Of a stretch of 64,000 nt of DNA, positions 55,793 to 63,998 are shown in pieces. The notes under the pieces were generated by a model. That model worked only from the letters and a program-made list of their open reading frames with translations. It did not search any database and was not told the DNA's origin. The stretch is from Amycolatopsis sp. WAC 01376. GTDB lineage: Bacteria; Actinomycetota; Actinomycetes; Mycobacteriales; Pseudonocardiaceae. The stretch spans positions 186,001 to 250,000 of the forward strand of contig NZ_QHKL01000006.1 of assembly GCF_003947415.1 (NCBI RefSeq), in the 5' to 3' direction. The translations under genes and the position numbers were made by a program. Every line of letters starts with the position of its first letter. Position 1 is the first letter of the stretch.

Positions 55793-57034
55793 GTGGATAC
55801 TGCTAACGCCATTGTGGCGCTGCTCAAGGAAATGACCGAGTCGGATGTGTTGAAGGAGGTCAACGGTTCGCTGGATTCATTGGGGGATAAGGATGTTGTG
55901 GATGTCGCGGTGGCGGCGTCGGAGGGGATCGCGCGGTTGGAGGCGGTGCGGTTCCGCGCTATCGCGCAGTTGGGTCGTCATCGTGGTGGGGTGGGGAGTG
56001 TGGTGCAGGAGGTGGCCTTCGCACTGTCTGTTGTGGACCGTCACGCGGGCACCCTGGTCTCTACCGCGGAGGCGTTGACCACCCGGCTACCGCGGACGCT
56101 CGGGTTGATGGACCAGGGGCTGGTGGATGGGTTCGGGGCCGCGAAGGTGGCCGCGGCGACGTCGTGGCTGTCGGATGAGGACGCCCGAGCCGTCGACGTG
56201 TTGTTGGAGGATCGGTTGGAGGGGAGGAATTCGGAGCAGATCCGGAAGGCGGCGAGTCATGCGGCGTCGACCGTCGATCGTGATGGTGCTTCCCGCCGGA
56301 CCGAACATCACCGCGCGGGGCGTCGTCTCGCGGTGCGCCAGGGTGAGGTGGGGGTGGCCTCGATCGAGGTGGAGGACGGGCCAGTGGAGAAGGTGACCGC
56401 CGCCTACACCCGGATCGATCGGGAGGCGCGGGCGCTCAAGACCGGCGACGAGCCCCGCACCTTGGACCAGCTGCGCGCCGATGTCGCCCTGGATCTGTTG
56501 CTCGGCGGGCAGGGCGGGAAGAGCGAACGGTGCGAGGTGTTCCTCTATATGGATTTGGCGACCTATCTCGGTGTGAACGAGGATCCGGCGGAGCTGGCCG
56601 GGCATGGGTGTATTCCGGCGTCGTTGGCGCGGGAGATCGCGGGTGGGCCGGATACGGTGTTGCGGCGGATCATTACCGACCCGCTCTCAGGGCAGGTGCT
56701 GGATTTGGGCCGGGACCGCTATCGGCCGACGGCAGGGGTGGGCGAGTTCGTGCGGGTGCGGGATCGTGAATGCCGAAGACCCGGCTGCCACCGTCCCGCC
56801 CAGGCCTGCGATCTTGACCATGTGGTGCCGTGGCAGTTCGGCGGCCACACCAACGCCGACGAGCTGATCGATTTGTGCCGCCGCGACCATCGGCTCAAAG
56901 ACGAACCCGGCTGGGTCTACTCGCTCGCCCCAGACGGCACTCTTACGGTCACCACCCCGACGGGACAGAGCTACGACAGTTCGCCTCCGCCGCTGCACGA
57001 ACCCCGGGTGGCCGACGAGCCACCGCCGTTCTGA
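55793..57034 (+). CDS. DUF222 / HNH endonuclease of the 13E12 repeat family
   Basis: This 413-aa protein has a DUF222 domain in residues about 20-300 and a C-terminal HNH nuclease: R-E-C-R-R-P-G-C then L-D-H-V-V-P-W-Q-F-G-G-H-T-N and L-C-R-R-D-H-R. Both zinc-like CxxC-type positions and the H-N-H residues are intact. The 5' half is T- and G-rich on the coding strand, unlike neighbours. Genes of this family occur in many copies in actinobacteria, and their repeats (REP13E12) serve as phage attachment sites in mycobacteria. The GTG start at 55793 is conventional. A hairpin array follows the stop. Confidence 0.93.
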   Translation: MDTANAIVALLKEMTESDVLKEVNGSLDSLGDKDVVDVAVAASEGIARLEAVRFRAIAQLGRHRGGVGSVVQEVAFALSVVDRHAGTLVSTAEALTTRLPRTLGLMDQGLVDGFGAAKVAAATSWLSDEDARAVDVLLEDRLEGRNSEQIRKAASHAASTVDRDGASRRTEHHRAGRRLAVRQGEVGVASIEVEDGPVEKVTAAYTRIDREARALKTGDEPRTLDQLRADVALDLLLGGQGGKSERCEVFLYMDLATYLGVNEDPAELAGHGCIPASLAREIAGGPDTVLRRIITDPLSGQVLDLGRDRYRPTAGVGEFVRVRDRECRRPGCHRPAQACDLDHVVPWQFGGHTNADELIDLCRRDHRLKDEPGWVYSLAPDGTLTVTTPTGQSYDSSPPPLHEPRVADEPPPF

Positions 57035-57037
57035 GCT

Positions 57038-57416
57038 GTTGCCGGAAAACGGCAACGGCCTGAGCCCCTGTGCTGTGGCCGTTCTACGGCAACGGTGAGG
57101 CGGTGGAGCTTGCTCAAAGACTCTTCTCAGCCGAGGAACCATCTGCTCTCGGGGCGTCGCCGGAAAATGGCCACGACTCCCTCAGCCAAGCGCGCCCTCA
57201 CCACGACGATGACCCGCCACCGCACCCTTGGCCGCAAGGGAACCACTTCTGAGCCGTTGCCGGAAAACGGCAACGAGCCGGTGTGGGCTTCGGCGAGTTG
57301 TCGTTCGCAGGCGCCCTGGTCCTTTGTGCCGTGGCTGTTTTTCGGCAACGACTCTTACGTGTCCGCCGCTGCATGAACCCCCGCCTGACCGAAGACCGTT
57401 GCCGGAAACCGGCGAC
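57038..57416. repeat. Array of six 19-bp hairpins with decayed copies of the HNH gene end
   Basis: Copies of GTTGCCG-loop-CGGCAAC lie at 57038, 57075, 57156, 57256, 57331 and 57398, with 5-base loops (GAAAA or, inverted, TTCTA/TTTTT). Orientation reads +,-,+,+,-,+. The gap from 57035 to 57510 has no convincing gene. Fragments of the HNH gene end recur: a 19-base match (56987-57005 with 57363-57381, one difference) and a 15-base exact match (56900-56914 with 57437-57451). Confidence 0.85.
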
Positions 57417-57510
57417 GGCGCCCGAGCCGATCCGACGACGAACCCGGCTGGATTCCCCGCCCCGGCCACTCCGACTCGCTGCGGCGCAAAGCAAAGCAAA
57501 CAAGCGAACC

Positions 57511-58584
57511 TCAAACGCGGGTACCGAGCACCGACATCCCCAGCACCAGTTCGTTCGCCGGATCGCAGCCGATGAGGTCCTCGACCAGTTCGTCGCGGAG
57601 CGCCGCGGTGAACGTGACGTTCAGGCCGAGTGCGGTCGCCAGCAGGTACACGGTCTGGCTGAGGTGGCCGACGTCCATCAGCAGGACCCGGTAGGTGCGG
57701 CTCACCGGGTACTTCCACTGATTTCGCTCGATGACGCTGGTGTAGATCAAAAGCGCGCCTGCGTTGCCGGTCCAGTGCTGGTCGCCGGCGAGCGCGATCA
57801 GCTGGTCGTCGTCGATCTTGCCGTCCAGTGGCGTGAGGCCGTGCCGGAAACCGTCGTAGTGGTAGACGGCCCGATCGAGGCCTTCGACGTTCCTCGCGTA
57901 GACGTACACCTCTGTCGGGTGCCTCGCTCCACCGGACGGGCTCGTCTTGAAGACGTTGCCGGTGGCGGGGATGTCGGGATGCGTTTCCGGTCTCGTCGGC
58001 CGGGCGGCGGTGAGAAGTGCGCTCAAATCGCTCAGCCGCAAGGGTTCTTCGCCGAACTCGCGGACGCTTCTGCGCTGGTTCAGTGCGTCGCCGAGTCCGA
58101 TCGCGTTCAGTTTCTCCGGCGACGGTTCGGGCAGCGCTATCGTCTCGTACTCGCCCGAAGGTCGCACCGGAGAAGGCGGAGGGCTGGCCTTCGCCTTCTC
58201 CAGCAAGGATTTCGCCGTCATTTCGCTGGTGGTGAACTCGGTCTCACGCAACGAGCGGGTGCCATAGTGAAAAGCCCTCGCGGACGTTCCCCAAGGGCCC
58301 CAATCCCGAAGGATCTCTTCTTCCCGCTGGTGCCGGGAAGAATCTTTGACCACCAGCACGTCGTACCGGATCATGGCTCGCGCGATACGGACGAGCCTTT
58401 CCCCGATCTCGGGATTCTCGTCCGCCGCGCGGACCGATTCCGGTTCTCGCCAAGAACCGAACCAGCGCAGGACGCGTTCGGTTCCTTCGGCGAGTTTGAG
58501 CTGGCGATGTCCGAGGTGGTCGTCCCAGACGACGTCACCATCGGACCAATAGAGCGTTCCGCAAGAGGAAACCCTTACCAGCAT
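57511..58584 (-). CDS. SagB-type FMN dehydrogenase with N-terminal peptide-clamp-like domain
   Basis: This 357-aa protein is a nitroreductase-fold oxidoreductase of the SagB/ThcOx group, which oxidises azolines or other groups on ribosomal peptides. Residues 1-105 resemble the winged-helix peptide clamp found before SagB domains, followed by the hallmark W-G-P-W-G-T-S-A-R-A-F-H-Y-G-T-R. The FMN domain (about 160-350) has R-R-S-V-R-E-F, then S-P-S-G-G-A-R-H-P-T-E-V-Y-V-Y and the late D-V-G-H-L-S-Q. It lies last in a same-strand set after a 40-aa peptide gene and an AfsR/SARP gene. No YcaO cyclodehydratase is seen, so a plain azole pathway is not supported. Confidence 0.88.
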   Translation of the reverse strand: MLVRVSSCGTLYWSDGDVVWDDHLGHRQLKLAEGTERVLRWFGSWREPESVRAADENPEIGERLVRIARAMIRYDVLVVKDSSRHQREEEILRDWGPWGTSARAFHYGTRSLRETEFTTSEMTAKSLLEKAKASPPPSPVRPSGEYETIALPEPSPEKLNAIGLGDALNQRRSVREFGEEPLRLSDLSALLTAARPTRPETHPDIPATGNVFKTSPSGGARHPTEVYVYARNVEGLDRAVYHYDGFRHGLTPLDGKIDDDQLIALAGDQHWTGNAGALLIYTSVIERNQWKYPVSRTYRVLLMDVGHLSQTVYLLATALGLNVTFTAALRDELVEDLIGCDPANELVLGMSVLGTRV

Positions 58585-58637
58585 CGAATGTCTTGCGCCC
58601 CAGTCCCCAGTAATACTTTCCGAATACGTCAGGTCAT

Positions 58638-58760
58638 TCAGCGTCGCGAACGGAAAGGAGGCCCGCCGTTCGGCGGCGGCTCGAACCCGCCCCAGGTGCT
58701 CTGTGCCTTGTACTCCGCTTCGAGCTCGTACAAGAACTCGTCGTCATCTTCATCGTGCAT
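58638..58760 (-). CDS. Short peptide gene, candidate RiPP precursor (40 aa)
   Basis: A 40-codon frame starts at ATG 58758-58760 with GGAGAGG upstream and stops at 58638. The first 20 residues are acidic (nine Asp/Glu, with F-L-Y-E-L-E). The last 20 change character: S-T-W-G-G-F-E-P-P-P-N-G-G-P-P-F then R-S-R-R. This looks like leader plus core. It is 53 bases before the SagB-type gene and 81 bases after the SARP gene on the same strand. No homologue is recognised. A non-precursor small protein is the alternative. Confidence 0.6.
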   Translation of the reverse strand: MHDEDDDEFLYELEAEYKAQSTWGGFEPPPNGGPPFRSRR

Positions 58761-58841
58761 GCCGCCGATCCTCTCCGTGAGCGGTTACTCCGGTCAAGCG
58801 AATATACCTACGCCAACAGAGTACCGGAGCGGAACGGCTAA

Positions 58842-61754
58842 TTACGCGGAGTAATCAGTCAGGTGCTGTTTGAGTTCGCGCACCTCTGGCGAATCGGAAA
58901 TGCCGAGATCGGTGTACAAGCGCAATGCGAAGCGGCGATGACGTTCCGCATTCAGTCGCTTACCGAGAATGTCGAACGCCGTCGCCATCTCCTTGTGAGC
59001 GATGGGCAGCATGCTGCGATTACCGGTCGATTCGAGCACTTCCACCGCGGTCGTGAACTGGCCGACCGCGAGCGCGGCATCGCCGAGTGCACGCGAATTG
59101 ATACCGAGAGCGAGAAAGCATTCCGCCTCGAGATCGGGTGATTCGTTCTCGTGCGCGAGTCTCAGCGCCTCGTCGAGTTCCTCGGCGGCTTCGGGATAGC
59201 GCCTGTTCTCGGTGTGGATCAGCCCGATCCGGTGCCTGGCGCGGGCTTCGATGAGCACGCTGCCGTGGGCGTGGGCGGTCTCGCGGACCCAGCCGAGGTG
59301 TTCGATCGCCTCGTCCGACTCGCCTTTGAGCCAGTGGGTGACCCCCGAGTTGCCCCTGGCCCGGCACTGCATCCGGACGTCGCCGGTGGTCGCGGCCAGT
59401 TCGAACACCTCGTTGAACAGCCGGTTCGCTTCGGTGAACTCGTTGAGCCGCCACAGGGTCAGCGCGTACATGTGCAGGGCCTGGTACTCGAGGACCACGT
59501 TCCCGGTGACCCGCGCGGCGGACAGGGCGAGGGTCTCCAGCTCCCTGGCCTGCCGGTAGTAGCCGCGGTTGTCGAAGTAGCGCCACACCGCCGAGCAGAA
59601 CGGCACGAGGTCCGAATAGCGCTGGTGGTTGTTCATCGCGACGGCCACCGGCAGCACGTTCTGCCATTGGGCGTCCATCCAGTGCGCGGCCTGGTCGTAG
59701 TCCGCGAAGGACTGTCCGTACTCGCTCTTGGGGACTTCGAGGCCGCCAGGCTCCTCTTCGGAGTCCGGGTCGATGAAGTCCATCGCGGCCGCGACGGTGC
59801 TGCGGTAGTAGTCGAACAGCCGCCGCATCATCGCCTCACGCTGGTGTTCGGGCTCCTCGGCGAGCAGGAGTTCGCGACCGTAGCTGCGGAGGAGGTCGTG
59901 CATCTCGTACCGGTCCATCGACGGCTGGCGCAGGAGGTTCACGTCGACGAGGCGTTCGGCGAGGCGGCGGGCCTCGCCGAGGTCCACTTCGGCCAGCGCC
60001 GCGGTCGAATGGAGATCGAAAGCGGCACCGGGATGGTGGCTCAGCCGGCGGAACACCCGGCGTTCGGTTTCGCTCAAGTTCAGATAGGACACCCGGAAGG
60101 CGCCCGCGACGTCGCGTTCCCCCGCGGTGAGCTCGCCGAACCGGTTCCGCTCGTCGCGCAGCTGCCTGGCGACGAAGTCGAGCGTCCACGAGGCCCGCGC
60201 GCGCAGCCTGCTCGCCGTGACGGCCAGCGCGAGCGGGAGGTCGCCGCACAGGCTCGCGACCCGGTCGGCCGCGTCCGGGGATTCCCGCTTCAGCCGGGCG
60301 GGGCCGACGATCCGGCCGAGCAGGTCCACCGCGTCGGCCCGGCTGAACGGTTCGAGGGACAGCAGTTCGGCGCCGTCGAGGTCCACGAGCCGGGTGCGGC
60401 TGGTGATCAGCACGCAGCAACTCGCCGAACCGGGCAGCAGCGGGTTCACCTGCATCGCCCCGATGGCGTTGTCCAGCACCAGGAGCACGCGTTTGCCGGC
60501 GAGACAACTGCGGAACAACGCCGCGCGCTGCCCGGTCCCGGCGGGGATGTCCGAACCCTGGATGCCGAGCGATCGCAGCAGTGCTTCGAGCGCGGACCCC
60601 GGATCGACCGGATCACCCGCCGGCGAGAACCCTTCGAGGTTCACGAACAGCTGCCCGTCGGGGAACAGCGGGGCGAGCCGGTGCGCTGCGTGGACGGCCA
60701 GCGCGGTCTTGGCGACCCCGGGCATCCCGTCGATCGCGATCAGCCGCGGCCCCGCGGAGGAGCCGTCCTGGCCGATTTCGAGGACGGTCCGCAGTTCCGC
60801 GGCGCGGCCGCCGAACGCGGGGAGGTCCGCGGGAAGCTGCGCGGGGCGGGGGAAGAGCGCCTTCTGCGCGTCCGCGTTCTCACGCCGCCCGACGGTGTCC
60901 ATCCCGGCTCGGAGCCCGCCGACGCCGTACCGGACGAGGGCGCCGTCCTCCATCAGTTCGGCGTCGGCGCGCAGGATCTGCTGGTGCAGCGCGCTCAGTT
61001 CGGCGCTCGGGTCGACGCCGAGCTCCTCGGCGAGCGCGATCCTGGTCCGGTCGAACGTCCGGAGCGCGTCGGCGCCGCGGCCCGCCCGGTAGAGCGCCAG
61101 CATGGTGAGGCACTGCAGGGTTTCGCGAGTGGGATGCCAGGCGGCGAGGTCGTAGGCCTCGCGGGCCGCCGCCTCGGTCTCGCCGAGCCGGAGCTTGGCG
61201 CCGATCAGGAGCTCGCAAGCGGCGAGGCGTTCTTCGTCGAGCCGTCGAGCCGTCTGCTCGATGGCGTCGCCTTCGAGACCGTCGAAGGCCGGGCCGCGCC
61301 AGAGCGAGAGCGCGTCCTCGAGTTTGACGGCCGCCTGCGAGATCAGCCCGGCCGCCAGGAGTTCGGCGCCCTGGTTGTAGTCCGCTTCGAAGCGGACCGA
61401 GTCGAGCGAGGCGCTGCTGATGACGACGCGGTACGCCGAGCCGGTGGTGACCACGGCGGAGCGGGCCACGCCGAGGTCGTGCCGCAGCCGGGCGATCGCG
61501 TTGCTGACCTGGCGGACCGCGGTCTTCGGCGGATTTTCCGGCCACATCGTGCCGATCAGGTACGACACCGGGACCAGCCTGCCGGCGTTGATCAGCAGGG
61601 CGGCGAGAAGACGCTGCTCACGACGCCCGCCGAGCCGGACGGGGACGCCGTCGACCTCGGCTTCGAGCGGGCCGAGAACGGAGAAGCCGAGTTGGGAGCT
61701 GTGGGCGGCGGTCCGGGGAGATCCCGCCGAATCGGGTAAACGATCAGCGGTCAT
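58842..61754 (-). CDS. AfsR/SARP-family regulator with NB-ARC and TPR domains
   Basis: This 970-aa activator controls specialised metabolism. The OmpR-type winged helix is in residues about 22-115, the BTAD domain in 118-262, and the NB-ARC ATPase in about 300-590, with Walker A G-M-P-G-V-A-K-T and Walker B V-L-L-V-L-D. Residues about 690-965 form TPR repeats. Length and order match AfsR (about 990 aa). The ATG at 61754 follows no clear purine tract, and the 430-bp upstream gap is noncoding. It stands just before a 40-aa peptide and a SagB-type gene on the same strand. Confidence 0.95.
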   Translation of the reverse strand: MTADRLPDSAGSPRTAAHSSQLGFSVLGPLEAEVDGVPVRLGGRREQRLLAALLINAGRLVPVSYLIGTMWPENPPKTAVRQVSNAIARLRHDLGVARSAVVTTGSAYRVVISSASLDSVRFEADYNQGAELLAAGLISQAAVKLEDALSLWRGPAFDGLEGDAIEQTARRLDEERLAACELLIGAKLRLGETEAAAREAYDLAAWHPTRETLQCLTMLALYRAGRGADALRTFDRTRIALAEELGVDPSAELSALHQQILRADAELMEDGALVRYGVGGLRAGMDTVGRRENADAQKALFPRPAQLPADLPAFGGRAAELRTVLEIGQDGSSAGPRLIAIDGMPGVAKTALAVHAAHRLAPLFPDGQLFVNLEGFSPAGDPVDPGSALEALLRSLGIQGSDIPAGTGQRAALFRSCLAGKRVLLVLDNAIGAMQVNPLLPGSASCCVLITSRTRLVDLDGAELLSLEPFSRADAVDLLGRIVGPARLKRESPDAADRVASLCGDLPLALAVTASRLRARASWTLDFVARQLRDERNRFGELTAGERDVAGAFRVSYLNLSETERRVFRRLSHHPGAAFDLHSTAALAEVDLGEARRLAERLVDVNLLRQPSMDRYEMHDLLRSYGRELLLAEEPEHQREAMMRRLFDYYRSTVAAAMDFIDPDSEEEPGGLEVPKSEYGQSFADYDQAAHWMDAQWQNVLPVAVAMNNHQRYSDLVPFCSAVWRYFDNRGYYRQARELETLALSAARVTGNVVLEYQALHMYALTLWRLNEFTEANRLFNEVFELAATTGDVRMQCRARGNSGVTHWLKGESDEAIEHLGWVRETAHAHGSVLIEARARHRIGLIHTENRRYPEAAEELDEALRLAHENESPDLEAECFLALGINSRALGDAALAVGQFTTAVEVLESTGNRSMLPIAHKEMATAFDILGKRLNAERHRRFALRLYTDLGISDSPEVRELKQHLTDYSA

Positions 61755-62184
61755 ATGCGACTATGTCGTCCGAGACCGTGAGCGTGCTCACGCACTACCT
61801 CCAGTCCGTTCGCCGGCTGATCGGCACCCTAGCCCACCGCTTCGGCCTCCAGCCAGGTCGGCGCGGGCGCACGCCGTCCGGCATTCGGCCTAACGGGCGC
61901 GCGCTCGGCTGCCCTGGAACCGGTTCGATTCTACGCCCGGCGGCCCCTGAACTGCGCGGATGCCCGGCGGTGGAGAGCCGATGTAATTCCGATGCAGGGC
62001 CTTGGAAAGCTGAAGACATCAGCTGGCGGATCGGCGCGACGGGGCAGCGCGCCGAACCGTGTGTAGGGGCTCCGCGGCGGTTGGCCTTCGAACTGGGGGT
62101 GGCCAACCGCCCTGGTAGCCCTTTTCGCGCACAGGTTGCTCCCAGCCGAGCACGGCACACTGGAACAAAGAGGAGTGTGCCGTC
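61755..62184. other. 430-bp intergenic region between SARP and YggT genes
   Basis: No gene is convincing in this gap. It should hold the promoters of the minus-strand SARP and plus-strand YggT genes. A hairpin with perfect 11-base arms (62076-62086, 62101-62111) and a 14-base loop is present. No clear SARP heptamer repeat was identified by eye. Confidence 0.55.
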
Positions 62185-62463
62185 ATGAGTGCTCTTGGCT
62201 ATCTTGTGGGCGTTCTGCTCACCCTGTTCCTGATCGTGCTCGTCGTCCGGATGGTGCTGGACTGGACCGTCAACCTCGCCACCCGGCCGCCCGCCTGGTC
62301 CTTCCGGGCGCGCGGGATCGCCCATCGGCTGACCGAGCCCGTGCTGGCGCCGGTCCGCCGCGTGCTCCCGCCGGTGCGGGCCGGTGGAGTGGCGTTCGAT
62401 CTCGCCTTCACCCTGGTGTTCCTCGGGGTCGTTCTCCTGCAGTCCCTCGCTTTCAGCCTCTGA
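62185..62463 (+). CDS. YggT-family membrane protein
   Basis: This 92-aa protein has two membrane segments (residues 4-24 and 68-90) and the YggT block R-A-R-G-I-A-H-R-L-T-E-P-V-L-A-P-V-R-R-V-L-P-P between them. In actinobacteria YggT proteins often lie in the division cluster with sepF and wag31; this copy is elsewhere and stands before ku. GAGGAG lies about 10 bases before the ATG. The molecular role of the family is unclear; osmotic shock tolerance has been reported for relatives. Confidence 0.9.
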   Translation: MSALGYLVGVLLTLFLIVLVVRMVLDWTVNLATRPPAWSFRARGIAHRLTEPVLAPVRRVLPPVRAGGVAFDLAFTLVFLGVVLLQSLAFSL

Positions 62464-62521
62464 CCAGGTGTGATCCGCCGCCGTCGCGGGTACCAGGTGG
62501 CTGGAGGAGAGGAGTGTGCCC

Positions 62522-63451
62522 ATGCGCCCGGTCTGGAGCGGTTCGCTTTCACTCGGTCTGGTGACGGTGCCGGTCCGGTTGTACAGCGCGGTCGAGGACC
62601 ACACGGTGCACTTCCGTCAGTTCCAGCGCGGCACCGAAGACCGCATCCGGTACCGGCGGGTGAACGAGCGCACCGGCAAGGAAGTCGGCTACGAGGACAT
62701 CGTCAAGGGTTACGAGCTCGACAGCGGCGACTACGTGGTCGTCGAACCCGAGGAACTCGACGAGATCGCCCCCGGGCGGTCGAAGTCGCTCGACATCGAA
62801 AGCTTCGTCGAGCTGGACGCCATCGACCCGATGTTCTTCGACAAGACGTATTGGCTCGCGCCCGCGAAGGACGAGTTCGAGCGCCCGTACGCGCTGCTGC
62901 TCGAGGCGATGAGTTCGTCGGGCAAGGCCGGGATCGCGAAGTTCGTCATGCGCGGCCGCGAGTACCTGGCCCTGGTCCGTTCCGGCGACGGCGTCATGGT
63001 GCTCAACACCCTGCATTTCGCCGCCGACCTGCGGGATCCCGCCGAGCAGCTGCCGGATCTCCCCGGCAAGGCGAAGGCACGCGGCAAGGAACTCGACATG
63101 GCCGTCAACCTGATCGACGCGATGAGCGACGACTGGCGGCCCGAGGAGTACCGCGACACCTACACCGACCGTGTGCGTGAGCTGATCAAGGCCAAGAAGA
63201 AGGGCGACACCATCACGCCCGCCACCGAACCCGGTGAGCCGACGAAGGTCGTCGACCTGTTCGAGGCGCTTTCGAAGAGCGTGGAGAGCGGGAAGGCCAA
63301 GAAGAAGTCCGGGGCGAAGAAGCCTCCAGCGAAGCAAGATCTCTCTTCGTTGTCGAAGGCGGACCTGGAGAAGCTGGCCCGGGAACGGGACATCAAGGGG
63401 CGGTCGAAGATGACGCGGGCCGGTCTGGAGAAGGCGCTCAAGGCCTCGTGA
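62522..63451 (+). CDS. ku: Ku protein, non-homologous end joining
   Basis: This 309-aa homodimeric DNA-end-binding protein recruits LigD. The beta-barrel core (residues 1-250) starts M-R-P-V-W-S-G-S-L-S-L-G-L-V-T-V-P-V-R-L-Y, a nearly invariant Ku beginning. After residue 255 there is a Lys-rich segment followed by a SAP/Rho_N-like helix pair (L-S-K-A-D-L-E-K-L-A-R-E-R-D and M-T-R-A-G-L-E-K-A-L). The ATG at 62522 is preferred over a GTG at 62516 because the GAGAGGAG site is 7 bases away. No ligD gene is in the window. Confidence 0.96.
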   Translation: MRPVWSGSLSLGLVTVPVRLYSAVEDHTVHFRQFQRGTEDRIRYRRVNERTGKEVGYEDIVKGYELDSGDYVVVEPEELDEIAPGRSKSLDIESFVELDAIDPMFFDKTYWLAPAKDEFERPYALLLEAMSSSGKAGIAKFVMRGREYLALVRSGDGVMVLNTLHFAADLRDPAEQLPDLPGKAKARGKELDMAVNLIDAMSDDWRPEEYRDTYTDRVRELIKAKKKGDTITPATEPGEPTKVVDLFEALSKSVESGKAKKKSGAKKPPAKQDLSSLSKADLEKLARERDIKGRSKMTRAGLEKALKAS

Positions 63452-63998
63452 CGATGCCCGCCGCCGCCAGTTCGCCCGCGATGGCCTCGATCAGCAGCCG
63501 GACGTCCTCGGCCGCGGTCGCGTGCAGCCCTTCGGAAACGATCAGCACTTCGGACGTCGTGGCGGAGACCGCCGAGTGCCCGCTCTGCCGGTTCGTCCAC
63601 CGCCGTGCGTGGGCCTGACCGTCTTCGTCCGCGAAGATCACCTCGCCGGGGTTCGGCTGTTCGACCGTGCCGGCGAAGGTCACGTACTTCTCGTCGCCTC
63701 GCGCGTGGCGGACCTCCAGCGAGCCGCTGATCTTCGCGACGTCGAGCACCGCGACGGGAACGGCGTAGGCGACCGAAACCGCGTTGCAGAGGTCGATCAC
63801 CGGGTGGATACGGGGGAGCGAGCCTTCTTTCCGCAGCCGGCGCAGCAGTGACTCCGACGCGCAGCGGTACTGCGTCGGCTTCAAGCCCATCCTGGCGAAC
63901 GCCCGCCGCCAGGCTTGGATCTCGGGGAACTCCGATTCCGGGCCATCAGCCAGCCGCCGGGTCGCTCGCTCGACGAACTTCTCCAGGTCGACCGGCAT
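63438..63998 (-). CDS. B3/B4 tRNA-editing-like domain protein (5' end possibly beyond window)
   Basis: This 186-aa protein has the B3/B4 domain found in phenylalanyl-tRNA synthetase beta chains and in stand-alone editing proteins. The diagnostic block is Y-R-C-A-S-E-S-L-L-R-R-L with P-R-I-H-P-V-I-D-L-C-N-A-V-S, and D-V-A-K-I-S-G follows. The ATG at 63998 begins close to the window edge, and the true start may lie further right. Stand-alone B3/B4 proteins may clear mischarged tRNA, but the substrate is not known. Its last 14 bases overlap the ku 3' end in convergent orientation. Confidence 0.82.
   Translation of the reverse strand: MPVDLEKFVERATRRLADGPESEFPEIQAWRRAFARMGLKPTQYRCASESLLRRLRKEGSLPRIHPVIDLCNAVSVAYAVPVAVLDVAKISGSLEVRHARGDEKYVTFAGTVEQPNPGEVIFADEDGQAHARRWTNRQSGHSAVSATTSEVLIVSEGLHATAAEDVRLLIEAIAGELAAAGIVTRP

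Noticed and set aside
57038..57416. CRISPR array
   Set aside because: The repeats are only 19 bp, are themselves hairpins, alternate in orientation and have spacers of about 18 to 81 bp; no cas genes are nearby.
55793..57510. Prophage or phage attachment in the 13E12-type gene
   Set aside because: The HNH gene is intact and no integrase, phage gene or duplicated att core is present.
59151..61739. Plus-strand open frame (about 860 codons) opposite the SARP gene
   Set aside because: The minus-strand frame contains the complete AfsR domain order; the plus-strand product is low-complexity.
61763..62188. Plus-strand open frame of about 140 codons in the SARP-YggT gap
   Set aside because: It lacks codon bias, a ribosome site and any conserved pattern and overlaps the YggT start.
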